Source: Pseudomonas knackmussii B13 (lineage in GTDB: Bacteria > Pseudomonadota > Gammaproteobacteria > Pseudomonadales > Pseudomonadaceae). From it: a stretch of DNA of 64,000 bases. The notes beneath the pieces were generated by a model. That model was not told the DNA's origin. It ran no database searches and saw only the letters and a program-made list of their open reading frames with translations. The stretch covers positions 2,301,501-2,365,500 of the forward strand of contig NZ_HG322950.1 in NCBI RefSeq assembly GCF_000689415.1, read 5' to 3'. A program made the translations under genes and the position numbers. Positions 8,313 through 16,269 of this stretch are shown in pieces (position 1 is the first letter of the stretch; each line of letters begins with the position of its first letter).

Positions 8313-9353
8313 ATGACCCCGAGCCTGCCAACCGAAAGCGCCGCACGGGCCGCCGCGCGCGAGGCTTTCCTCGCCCGCAGCGGCCATGCCGGCCATGCCC
8401 TCGACGCCCTGCCGGCGGATGCCTCGGCGCGCCGCTATTTCCGCCTCGGCGGGCAGGGCCTGCTGCTGATGGATTCGCCGCCCGGCGCCGAACCGCTGGC
8501 GCCTTACCTGCAAGTTGCCGAGCTGCTGCACGCTTGCGGGCTGTCCGCGCCACGCGTGTTGGCGGCCGACACCGAGCAGGGCCTGGCGCTGATCGAGGAC
8601 TTCGGCCAGGCCACCTACACCCGGCTGTTCGCCGGCGGCCACGCGGTGGCGCCGCTGTACCAGTTGGCGGTGGACGCGCTGGTCGAGCTGCATCGCGCAG
8701 GTCCGGCCGCGGCGGAAGGGCTGCCGGCCTACGACGCCACGCGGCTGGCCGACGAGTGCGCGCTGTTCATCGACTGGTATGCGCCGCTGCTGGTAGGCCG
8801 TGCTGCCGCTGCAAAACTTCGCGAGCGCTACCTGGCGACCTTCGCCGAAGCCTGCCGCGCAGTGGCTACTCGCCGCGAAGTGCTGGTGTTGCGCGACTAC
8901 CACGTGGACAACCTGATGTACCTCGAAGGCCGTCCCGGCGTCGCTGCCTGCGGCCTGCTGGACTTCCAGGATGCCCTCTGCGGCGCGCCGGCCTACGACC
9001 TCATGTCATTGCTGGAAGATGCCCGCCGCGACGTGCCGGAAACCCTGCGCATTTCCCTCCTTACCCATTACCTGATCCAGCGTCCCGAGCTCGACGGCCG
9101 CACCTTCATGGCCGACTACCAGGTGCTCGCCGCGCAGCGCCACGCCAAGGTGCTCGGCATCTTCGTGCGCCTGGCCAAGCGCGATGGCAAGCGCGGCTAC
9201 CTGGCACACCTGCCGCGCGTGCTCGGCCTGTTCCAGCGCGCGTTGCAGGCCGAAGCCCTGGGCCCGTTGAACAACCTGCTCGACCACCACCTGCCGAACT
9301 GGCGCGAACCGCTGCACGCCGACGTGCTCGCCCAGCGCCTGGCCACCGACTGA
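8313..9353 (+). CDS. Aminoglycoside-phosphotransferase-fold sugar kinase, AmgK-like
   Basis: 346 aa from the ATG at 8313; a GTG at 8304 overlapping the cupin stop is possible. Features match the AmgK (MurNAc/GlcNAc anomeric kinase) branch of the APH/choline-kinase fold: ADASARRYFRL near residue 35, LLLMDSPPG, GLALIEDFG, the catalytic loop LRDYHVDNLMYL near residue 195 and the metal-binding LLDFQDALCGAPAYDL. AmgK phosphorylates C1 of an amino sugar so that a nucleotidyltransferase (MurU) can make the UDP-sugar in cell-wall recycling. A nucleotidyltransferase of that kind lies two genes downstream. Because it sits in this accessory operon, I infer a dedicated paralogue rather than the recycling enzyme itself. 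Confidence 0.82.
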   Translation: MTPSLPTESAARAAAREAFLARSGHAGHALDALPADASARRYFRLGGQGLLLMDSPPGAEPLAPYLQVAELLHACGLSAPRVLAADTEQGLALIEDFGQATYTRLFAGGHAVAPLYQLAVDALVELHRAGPAAAEGLPAYDATRLADECALFIDWYAPLLVGRAAAAKLRERYLATFAEACRAVATRREVLVLRDYHVDNLMYLEGRPGVAACGLLDFQDALCGAPAYDLMSLLEDARRDVPETLRISLLTHYLIQRPELDGRTFMADYQVLAAQRHAKVLGIFVRLAKRDGKRGYLAHLPRVLGLFQRALQAEALGPLNNLLDHHLPNWREPLHADVLAQRLATD

Positions 9354-9371
9354 CCCTTCGCGGAGAACCCC

Positions 9372-10874
9372 ATGCCCGCTTTCCATACCGACCTGCCGAT
9401 GCGCTTCGTCAACCCCGAGTACCAGGCTCCGGCCAGCGAACGGGTCCGCACCATCATCAACCCGGCCGATCTGAGCCACGTCGGGCGCATAGTTCTGGGC
9501 GACGCCGCCGACGTCGAAGCCCTGGTAGCGGCCGCCAACGCCGCCCAGCGCCAGTGGCGCCAAGTGGATGCGAAAAGCCGCGCCGCACTGCTGCACCAAC
9601 TGGCCAACGCCATCGAGACCGACCAGGCCACCCAGCGCGAAGTCGCGCGGCTGATGACCCTGGAAATGGGCAAACCCTTCCCCGAGGCCATGGGCGAGCT
9701 GGCCAACTGCGCGCCGATCTTCCGCTACTACGCGGAAATGGCCCGCGACGACGCCGGCAAGGTCGCCGGCACCACGCAGATCGGCTCCTTCCAGCACGTG
9801 CGCTACGAGCCCTACGGCGTGAGCGTGCACATCATGCCGTTCAACTTCCCGATCCTGCTGATGTGCTGGACGCTCGCCGCGTCCCTGGCCGCCGGCAACG
9901 CCTGCATCGTCAAGCCGGCGGAAAGCACCAGCCTGTGCACGCTGAAATTCATGGAGCACTTCAAGGTGCTGCCGGCCGCGCTGGTCAGCTGCCTGCCGGG
10001 CGACGCGCTGACCGCGCAACTGCTGGTGCAGTCCGAAGGCACCCACGCGGTGGCCTTCACCGGCAGCGTGGCGGCCGGCAAGGCGGGGGGCGGGGGTTGC
10101 GCCGAGCGCATGAAGCCGGCGGTGATCGAGGCCGGCGGCAGCGACCCGCTGATCGTCTCCAAGCACGCGCCGCTGGAAGTAGCGGCGGCCGGCGCTGTGA
10201 CCGCCGCCTTCCACCTGAGCGGGCAGATCTGCACCTCCGCCGAACGCTTCTTCGTGGTCGATGAAGTCCACGACGAATTCGTCGCGCGCTTCGCCGAACG
10301 CACCCGCCAGCTGCGCATCGGCCACGGCCTGGAACGCTCGGAGATCGGCCCGCTGGTGAGCGAGGCGGCCCGCGCGAAAGTCATGCGCCTGGTCGACGAT
10401 GCCCTGGAGAAGGGCGCCACCCTGGTCTGCGGCGGGCGTATCCCGCCGCACCTGCCGGTGGGCTGGTACTACGAGCCGACCATCCTCACCGGCGTCACCG
10501 CCGAGATGGCGATCTTCCACGAGGAGTGCTTCGGCCCGGTGGCGGCCATCTGCAAGGTGAAGGACTTCGACGAGGCCGTGCGCCTGGCCAACGACTCGCC
10601 CTTCGGCCTCGGCGCCTCACTGTTCTCCACGGACCTGGCCGAGGCGATGGAAGCCTCCGACCGCCTGGAAGCGGGCATGGTCTGGGTCAACAACCCGCTG
10701 ATCGACAACGACGCGCTGCCCTTCGGCGGCTGGAAGATGTCCGGCCTGGGCCGCGAGCTGGGCCGCCAGGGCCTGGACGCCTTCCGCCGCAGCAAGATGG
10801 TGATCATCGACCACCAGCCCAAGGTCCACGACTGGTGGTACCCGTACCAGGACGACGTCTTCTACCGCGCCTGA
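9372..10874 (+). CDS. NAD(P)-dependent aldehyde dehydrogenase
   Basis: 500 aa starting MPAFHTDLPMRFVNPEYQ, with GGAGAA upstream. It shows the ALDH oxyanion Asn in MPFNFPILLMCW, the cofactor Lys in IVKPAEST, FTGSVAAGK, the general-base Glu in VIEAGGSDP and the catalytic Cys in SGQICTSAERF. The C-terminal NNPLIDNDALPFGGWKMSGLG is also normal. It oxidises an aldehyde to the acid; the substrate is unknown but should come from the cluster's own pathway. Oddity: a run of G-rich codons at 10083-10097 gives AGGGGCAERMKP where relatives have an alanine-rich helix, which may reflect base-calling errors (see findings). Confidence 0.88.
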   Translation: MPAFHTDLPMRFVNPEYQAPASERVRTIINPADLSHVGRIVLGDAADVEALVAAANAAQRQWRQVDAKSRAALLHQLANAIETDQATQREVARLMTLEMGKPFPEAMGELANCAPIFRYYAEMARDDAGKVAGTTQIGSFQHVRYEPYGVSVHIMPFNFPILLMCWTLAASLAAGNACIVKPAESTSLCTLKFMEHFKVLPAALVSCLPGDALTAQLLVQSEGTHAVAFTGSVAAGKAGGGGCAERMKPAVIEAGGSDPLIVSKHAPLEVAAAGAVTAAFHLSGQICTSAERFFVVDEVHDEFVARFAERTRQLRIGHGLERSEIGPLVSEAARAKVMRLVDDALEKGATLVCGGRIPPHLPVGWYYEPTILTGVTAEMAIFHEECFGPVAAICKVKDFDEAVRLANDSPFGLGASLFSTDLAEAMEASDRLEAGMVWVNNPLIDNDALPFGGWKMSGLGRELGRQGLDAFRRSKMVIIDHQPKVHDWWYPYQDDVFYRA

Positions 10875-10884
10875 GGAGGCTGCC

Positions 10885-11805
10885 ATGGGCGACACGGCAT
10901 TCCCGACCCTGGCGGTGATCCTCGCCGCCGGGCAGGGCACGCGGATGCGTTCGCGCATCCCCAAGGTGATGCACCCGGTGGGCAACCGCCCGCTGCTCGG
11001 CCACGTACTGGCGACCTGCGCGGCCGCCGGCGTGGACGAGTTGGCCGTGGTGCTCGCTCCGGACGCGGACGAAGCCCGCGACTACGTGACGGAAGTGGCG
11101 CCACACGCGCGGCGCTTCATCCAGCGCGAACGCCTGGGCACCGCCCACGCCGTGCTGGCGGCGGAGGGCGCATTGCGCGACTTCGCCGAAGGCTGCGTGC
11201 TGGTGCTGTTCGGTGACACGCCATTGCTGCAGGCCGAAACCCTGCTGCGCCTGCGCGCCGCGCTGGAGGAGGGCGCCGCCGTCGCGGTGGCCGGCTTCCG
11301 TGCCCGCGAGCCGGGCGGCTACGGGCGCCTGCTGATGGAAGAGGGCAACCTCAAGGCCATCCGCGAAGCCCGCGACGCCAGCCCCGAGGAACTGGCCATC
11401 GACCTGTGCAACGGCGGTGTCATGGCCTTCCGCGCCGACCATTGCCTGTGGCTGCTGCAACGCATCGGCTGCGACAACGCCCAGGGCGAGTACTACCTCA
11501 CCGACGCCGTCGCCCACGCCAACGCGGCGGGCATGAAGGTCGCGGTGGTGGAGGTGCAGGAAGAGGAAATCCTCGGCGTCAACGACCGCCAGCAACTCCA
11601 CGAAGCCGAACGCCTCTTCCAGCAACGCCGGCGCCGGCAGGCGCTGCAAAGCGGCGTCACGCTGCTCGATGCCGAAACCGTCTACTTCAGCGCCGATACC
11701 CAATGGGCCGAGGACGTGACGGTGGAACCCTGCGTGGTCTTCGGCCCGGGCGTGCGCCTAACGGCAGGGACGCGGGTGGCGGCGTTCAGCCGGCTGGGGC
11801 GCTAG
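10885..11805 (+). CDS. GlmU-like sugar-1-phosphate nucleotidyltransferase lacking the acetyltransferase domain
   Basis: 306 aa with GAGGAGG upstream. All hallmarks of the GlmU N-terminal pyrophosphorylase are present: LAAGQGTRMRSRIPKVMHP (nucleotide binding), RLGTAHAVL (uridine), LVLFGDTPLL (metal Asp), GGYGRLL, NAQGEYYLTDA and VNDRQQLHEAERL. The left-handed beta-helix starts (GVTLLDAETVYFS) but stops after one or two turns, so the acetyltransferase half of the usual ~455-aa GlmU is missing. The prediction is formation of an NDP-sugar from a sugar-1-phosphate supplied by the AmgK-like kinase. It ends convergently with the next gene, the stop codons overlapping in CTAG. Confidence 0.87.
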   Translation: MGDTAFPTLAVILAAGQGTRMRSRIPKVMHPVGNRPLLGHVLATCAAAGVDELAVVLAPDADEARDYVTEVAPHARRFIQRERLGTAHAVLAAEGALRDFAEGCVLVLFGDTPLLQAETLLRLRAALEEGAAVAVAGFRAREPGGYGRLLMEEGNLKAIREARDASPEELAIDLCNGGVMAFRADHCLWLLQRIGCDNAQGEYYLTDAVAHANAAGMKVAVVEVQEEEILGVNDRQQLHEAERLFQQRRRRQALQSGVTLLDAETVYFSADTQWAEDVTVEPCVVFGPGVRLTAGTRVAAFSRLGR

Positions 11806-12988
11806 ACGTACTGCGCCGCCGCGTAGCCGGAGGCCCAGGCCCACTGGAAGTTGAAGCCGCCGAGGTGGCCGGTGACGTCCAGCACTTCGCCGACGAAGTA
11901 CAGGCCGGGTGACTTCAGCGACTCCATGGTCTTGGACGACACCTCGCGGGTATCGACGCCGCCCAGGGTGACCTCGGCGGTGCGGTAGCCCTCGGTGCCC
12001 GCCGGGACACCAGCTGCCAGTCGCCCAGGCGCTGGGCGATGGCCTTGAGCTCGGCGGGCGTGTACTGCTTCATCGGCTTGGAGACGAACCACTGCTCGGC
12101 CAGCAGGCCCGCCATCTTCTTGGTGAAGAGGTCGGCCAGCAGCGTCTTCAGCTCGCTGTTGGGGCGCTCGCGCTGTTGCTCGACGAGCCAGGTCGGCAGA
12201 TCGATCCGTGGCAGCAGGTCGATGCTGATGGTGTCGCCGGGCTGCCAGTAGGAGGAAATCTGCAGGATCGCCGGGCCGCTGATGCCGCGGTGGGTGAACA
12301 GGATGTTCTCGACGAAGCTCTGGCCGTTGCAGCTCACCCGGCAGTCTTCCACCGAGGTGCCGGACAACTCGCTGCACAGGGCTTTGAGCTGTGGGTCGGT
12401 GATCGTGAAGGGCACCAGGCCCGCGCGGGTCGGCAGCAGCTCGTGGCCGAACTGGCGGGCGACCTGATAGCCGAAGCCGGTGGCGCCGAGCGTCGGGATG
12501 GACAGGCCGCCGGTGGCGATGACCAGCGACTCGCACGTGGCCATGCCGATGCTGGTCTGCAACTGGTAGCCGCCTTCGATACGGGCGATTTCGCTGACCG
12601 AGGTGTCCAGGCGCATGTCGACGCCGGCCTGGTCGCACTCGGCCAGCAGCAGGTTGAGGATGTCGCTGGACTTGCCGTCGCAGAACAGCTGGCCGAGCTT
12701 CTTCTCGTGGTAGGGCACGCCGTGCTTGGCCACCAGGGCGATGAAATCCCACTGGGTGAAGCGCGCCAGCGCCGACTTGCAGAAGTGCGGGTTCTGCGAG
12801 AGGAAGTTGGCCGGCTCGCAATACATGTTGGTGAAATTGCAGCGCCCGCCGCCGGACATGAGGATCTTCTTGCCGGCCTTGTTGGCGTGGTCCAGCAACA
12901 GCACCCGGCGGCCGCGCGCGGCAGCGCTCATGGCGCACATCAGCCCGGCGGCGCCGGCGCCGATGATGATGACCTGGGGTGTGAGCAC
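11802..12988 (-). pseudogene. HI0933/YhiN-type flavoprotein, frameshifted near its C-terminus
   Basis: GTG start at 12988 with GAGGA 7 nt upstream. The N-terminal frame has VIIIGAGAAGLMCAMSAAARG (read in parts), KILMSGGGRCNFTN and VIATGGLSIPTLGATGFGY, the FAD-binding motifs of the HI0933 family of predicted NAD(P)/FAD oxidoreductases. It derails after about residue 327 into unrelated residues. The missing C-terminus (PAGTEGYRTAEVTLGGVDT to LGGFNFQWAWASGYAAAQ) is intact in another frame. The break lies at about 12003-12008, where two extra nucleotides separate CAGCTGGTG from CCGGCGGGC. Without them the protein would be about 395 aa, normal for the family. It may be a real mutation or a sequence error. 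The function is not established. Confidence 0.8.
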
Positions 12989-13168
12989 GGCGAAATCCTC
13001 TTGAGCGGGGTGCCGGCAGGCGGCACAAAGCCGCGCATCTTACCCCAAGGGCGGGCCCGCCGGCTGTGCCGTCCGGAAGCCCGAGCGCGGTCGGGATATC
13101 CCCGGGGGGCATTTGTCCGGATAATGGCGGCCCTTTCGTTTCTCCGTTTCTTCTCGTGGTAGCCCCGC

Positions 13169-15373
13169 ATGGAAATCAAGGTCAATTTTCTCGACAACCT
13201 TCGCCTGGAAGCCAAGTTCGATGACTTCACGGTGATCGCCGACCAGCCGATCCGCTACAAGGGCGATGGCTCGGCGCCGGGTCCGTTCGACTACTTCCTG
13301 GCTTCCTCGGCCTTGTGCGCGGCCTACTTCGTCAAGCTGTACTGCCAGACGCGCAACATCCCCACCGAGAACATCCGCCTGTCGCAGAACAACATTGTCG
13401 ACCCGGAAGACCGCTACAAGCAGATCTTCAAGATCCAGGTCGAGCTGCCGGCGGACATCTCCGAGAAGGACCGCCTGGGCATCCTGCGCTCCATCGACCG
13501 CTGCACGGTGAAGAAGGTCGTGCAGACCGGGCCGGACTTCGTCATCGAAGAAGTGGAAAACCTCGACGCCGACGCCCAGGCGCTGCTGATGCCGAGCACC
13601 GACAGCGGCGCGCGCACCTGCATCCTCGGCAAGGACCTGCCGCTGGAGCAGACCATCGCCAACATGTCGGGAATCCTCGCTGGCCTTGGGATGAAGATCG
13701 AGATCGCCTCCTGGCGCAACATCGTGCCCAACGTCTGGTCGCTGCACATCCGCGATTCGCAGTCGCAAATGTGCTTCACCAACGGCAAGGGCGCGAGCAA
13801 GGAAAGCGCGCTGGCCTCGGCGCTGGGCGAGTTCATCGAGCGGCTGAACTGCAACTTCTTCTACAACGACCAGTACTGGGGCGAGGAGATCGCCAACGCC
13901 GACTTCGTGCACTACCCGAACGAGCGCTGGTTCAAGCCCGGCCCCGGTGACTCGCTGCCCGAGGAGATCCTCGACGAGTACTGCCTGGAGATCTACAACC
14001 CCGACGGCGAGCTGCGCGGCTCGCACCTCTACGACACCAACTCCGGCAACAAGGTACGTGGCATCTGCTCACTGCCGTTCGTGCGGCAGTCCGACGGCGA
14101 GGTGGTGTACTTCCCGTCGAACCTGATCGAGAACCTCTACCTCAGCAACGGCATGAGCGCCGGCAACACCCTGGCCGAGGCGCAGGTGCAGTGCCTGTCG
14201 GAAATCTTCGAGCGGGCGGTGAAGCGCGAAATCCTCGAAGGCGAACTGGCGCTGCCGGATGTGCCGCAGGAAGTGCTGGCCAAATACCCGGGCATCCTCG
14301 CCGGCATCCGCGGCCTGGAAGAGCAGGGCTTCCCGGTGCTGGTCAAGGACGCTTCCCTGGGCGGCGAATTCCCGGTGATGTGCGTGACCCTGATGAACCC
14401 GCGCACCGGCGGCGTGTTCGCCTCCTTCGGCGCGCACCCGAGCTTCGAAGTGGCGCTGGAGCGCAGCCTCACCGAACTGCTCCAGGGCCGCAGCTTCGAG
14501 GGCCTGAACGACCTGCCGCCGCCGACCTTCGAGAGCCAGGCGCTGACCGAGCCGAACAACTTCGTCGAGCACTTCATCGACTCCAGCGGCGTGGTGTCGT
14601 GGCGCTTCTTCAGCGCCAAGGCCGACTTCGAATTCGTCGAGTGGGACTTCTCCGGCCACGGCGAGGACTCCAACGTCCAGGAAGCCGCCACCCTGTTCGG
14701 CATCCTCGAGGACATGGGCAAGGAGGTCTACATGGCGGTCTACGACGACCTCGGCGCCAACGCCTGCCGCATCCTGGTGCCCGGCTACTCGGAGATCTAC
14801 CCGGTGGAAGACCTGGTCTGGGACAACACCAACAAGGCGCTGCTGTTCCGCTCGGACATCCTCAACCTGCACAGCCTGAGCGACATGCGCCTGAAGTCGC
14901 TGCTCAAGAGCCTGGAGAACTGCGAGGTCGACGACTACACCGACATCACCACCCTGATCGGCGTCGAGTTCGACGACAACACGGTCTGGGGCCAGCTGAC
15001 CATCCTCGAACTGAAGCTGCTGATCTACCTGGCGCTGAAGAAGTTCGAGCCGGCAAAAGAACTGGTGGAAGCCTTCCTGCAGTACAACGACAACACCGTC
15101 GAGCGCGGCCTGTTCTACCAGGCCCTGAACGTGGTGCTGGAAGTGCAACTGGACGACGACCTGGAAATGGCCGACTACGAAGCCAACTTCCGCCGCATGT
15201 TCGGCAACGAGCGAATGGACGCGGCGCTGGGCTCGGTGGACGGCAGCGTGCGCTTCTATGGCCTGACGCCAACCAGCATGAAGCTGGAAGGCCTCGACAA
15301 GCACCTGCGCCTGATCGAGAGCTACAAGAAGCTGCACCAGGCCCGCGCCCGCGCGGCGGCTGCGTCCCGCTAA
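13169..15373 (+). CDS. OsmC domain / YcaO domain fusion protein
   Basis: 734 aa. Residues 1 to about 140 are an OsmC/Ohr-like domain (SSALCAAYFVKLYCQTRNIP carries the conserved Cys). Residues about 165-560 are a YcaO ATP-dependent cyclodehydratase-type domain with KGASKESALASALGEFIERL, SAGNTLAEAQVQCLSEIFER and ERSLTELLQGR, the ATP-binding segments of YcaO. The remainder is a helical C-terminal extension. E. coli YcaO lacks the OsmC part and is linked to RimO-dependent methylthiolation of ribosomal protein S12; some YcaO proteins instead make azolines or thioamides. No precursor peptide is visible nearby, so a housekeeping role is the safer reading. A strong terminator follows. Confidence 0.88.
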   Translation: MEIKVNFLDNLRLEAKFDDFTVIADQPIRYKGDGSAPGPFDYFLASSALCAAYFVKLYCQTRNIPTENIRLSQNNIVDPEDRYKQIFKIQVELPADISEKDRLGILRSIDRCTVKKVVQTGPDFVIEEVENLDADAQALLMPSTDSGARTCILGKDLPLEQTIANMSGILAGLGMKIEIASWRNIVPNVWSLHIRDSQSQMCFTNGKGASKESALASALGEFIERLNCNFFYNDQYWGEEIANADFVHYPNERWFKPGPGDSLPEEILDEYCLEIYNPDGELRGSHLYDTNSGNKVRGICSLPFVRQSDGEVVYFPSNLIENLYLSNGMSAGNTLAEAQVQCLSEIFERAVKREILEGELALPDVPQEVLAKYPGILAGIRGLEEQGFPVLVKDASLGGEFPVMCVTLMNPRTGGVFASFGAHPSFEVALERSLTELLQGRSFEGLNDLPPPTFESQALTEPNNFVEHFIDSSGVVSWRFFSAKADFEFVEWDFSGHGEDSNVQEAATLFGILEDMGKEVYMAVYDDLGANACRILVPGYSEIYPVEDLVWDNTNKALLFRSDILNLHSLSDMRLKSLLKSLENCEVDDYTDITTLIGVEFDDNTVWGQLTILELKLLIYLALKKFEPAKELVEAFLQYNDNTVERGLFYQALNVVLEVQLDDDLEMADYEANFRRMFGNERMDAALGSVDGSVRFYGLTPTSMKLEGLDKHLRLIESYKKLHQARARAAAASR

Positions 15374-15384
15374 GCCGGGCAGGT

Positions 15385-15419
15385 AAAGCAAAGGCACCTT
15401 CGGGTGCCTTTGCTTTTTT
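15385..15419 (+). terminator. Strong intrinsic terminator after the OsmC-YcaO gene
   Basis: A perfect 14-bp stem AAAGCAAAGGCACC / GGTGCCTTTGCTTT closed by a TTCG tetraloop runs into a T6 tract. It ends the OsmC-YcaO transcript. Confidence 0.92.
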
Positions 15420-15571
15420 GGGCGCGGCGATTCGCCCCGCGCGAACCGAGAAAGTCCAGGAAGTCTTTCGGGTCAGCGCCAAGGCACATGACCGATCGAC
15501 GGCTCGGCCGAGGTGCACCACTACCGGTGGCTATCCTGAAACGCAGGCAATTCATCCGACGGAGATGAGCC

Positions 15572-16042
15572 ATGCGTACCTTCACCTGGGGTTACTGGCT
15601 GGCACTGGTCATCGCGGTGCCCGTCCAGGCACAGACGGTCACGCCGCTCAATGGACAGAGCAGCCAGCAGATGCAGCAGGACATGAGCTACTGCAACGGC
15701 GTAGCCGCCAACGCAGCCAGCAGCACCAGCACCACCTCCAGCCCCCAAGCCGGCGGCCGCGTACGCGGCGCAGCAGCCGGAGCCGCAGCAGGCGCGGTGG
15801 GCGCCCAAGTGCGCGGCAACCAGCACGAAGAGATCTACGACCGCGCGAGCGATGACGCCAAGCAGCAGTACCGCCAGAACCAGGCCGGCCAAGCAGCCGC
15901 AGCCGGAGCCGCAGTGGGCGCCTCGCGCCAACGGCAGGAGCGGCGGCAGGATCGGCGTACCTCGGCCCAGGCGCAGAGTTCGGCTAGTGCCACGGCCTAT
16001 AGCAGTTGTATGCAGGGGAGGGGGTATCAGGTGAGTCCGTGA
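15572..16042 (+). CDS. Secreted glycine-zipper (YMGG-like) protein
   Basis: 156 aa. A signal peptide covers residues 1-20 (MRTFTWGYWLALVIAVPVQA). The mature part has two Ala/Gly zipper segments, RGAAAGAAAGAVGAQVRG and AAAAGAAVGASR, separated by a charged DDAKQQYRQNQ stretch, and a C-terminal AYSSCMQGRGYQV motif. Glycine-zipper proteins of this type are usually envelope-associated and often stress-related; no precise role is known. Two cysteines (in MSYCNGV and SSCMQG) could form a disulphide. It follows the YcaO terminator and should have its own promoter. Confidence 0.75.
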   Translation: MRTFTWGYWLALVIAVPVQAQTVTPLNGQSSQQMQQDMSYCNGVAANAASSTSTTSSPQAGGRVRGAAAGAAAGAVGAQVRGNQHEEIYDRASDDAKQQYRQNQAGQAAAAGAAVGASRQRQERRQDRRTSAQAQSSASATAYSSCMQGRGYQVSP

Positions 16043-16135
16043 GGAGATAGATGCGGGGCTAGTGAACCCTCATCGAGGGGCAGATGAAGTCGAAGTTGAT
16101 GTGGGGATTGGTGTGGAACGAATGGGCGATATGAC

Positions 16136-16158
16136 CGGTAGCTCCGGATGGGCTACCG
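16136..16158. repeat. Imperfect hairpin at the edge of the AT-rich island
   Basis: CGGTAGC and GCTACCG form a 7-bp stem around a 9-nt loop just before base composition drops. There is no U-run. It may help end transcripts from either side or be incidental. Confidence 0.25.
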
Positions 16159-16269
16159 ATCATTAACGGCTGTTATCGATCTAATTCGATTTATCAACTC
16201 CTTGAAGGAAGTTTGCTTTTCAATCGATTCTCGCTGTTCGCGTCAAGAATCTATAGTTTCGATATTTAT

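Noticed and set aside
8313..11805. AmgK-MurU cell-wall recycling pair
   Set aside because: The kinase resembles AmgK, but the nucleotidyltransferase has GlmU-type motifs and a beta-helix stub rather than the shorter MurU form, and an aldehyde dehydrogenase lies between them; a dedicated accessory pathway fits better.
11998..12010. Programmed frameshift in the HI0933-type gene
   Set aside because: No slippery heptamer, and relatives are known as single-frame proteins; a two-base insertion explains both frames.
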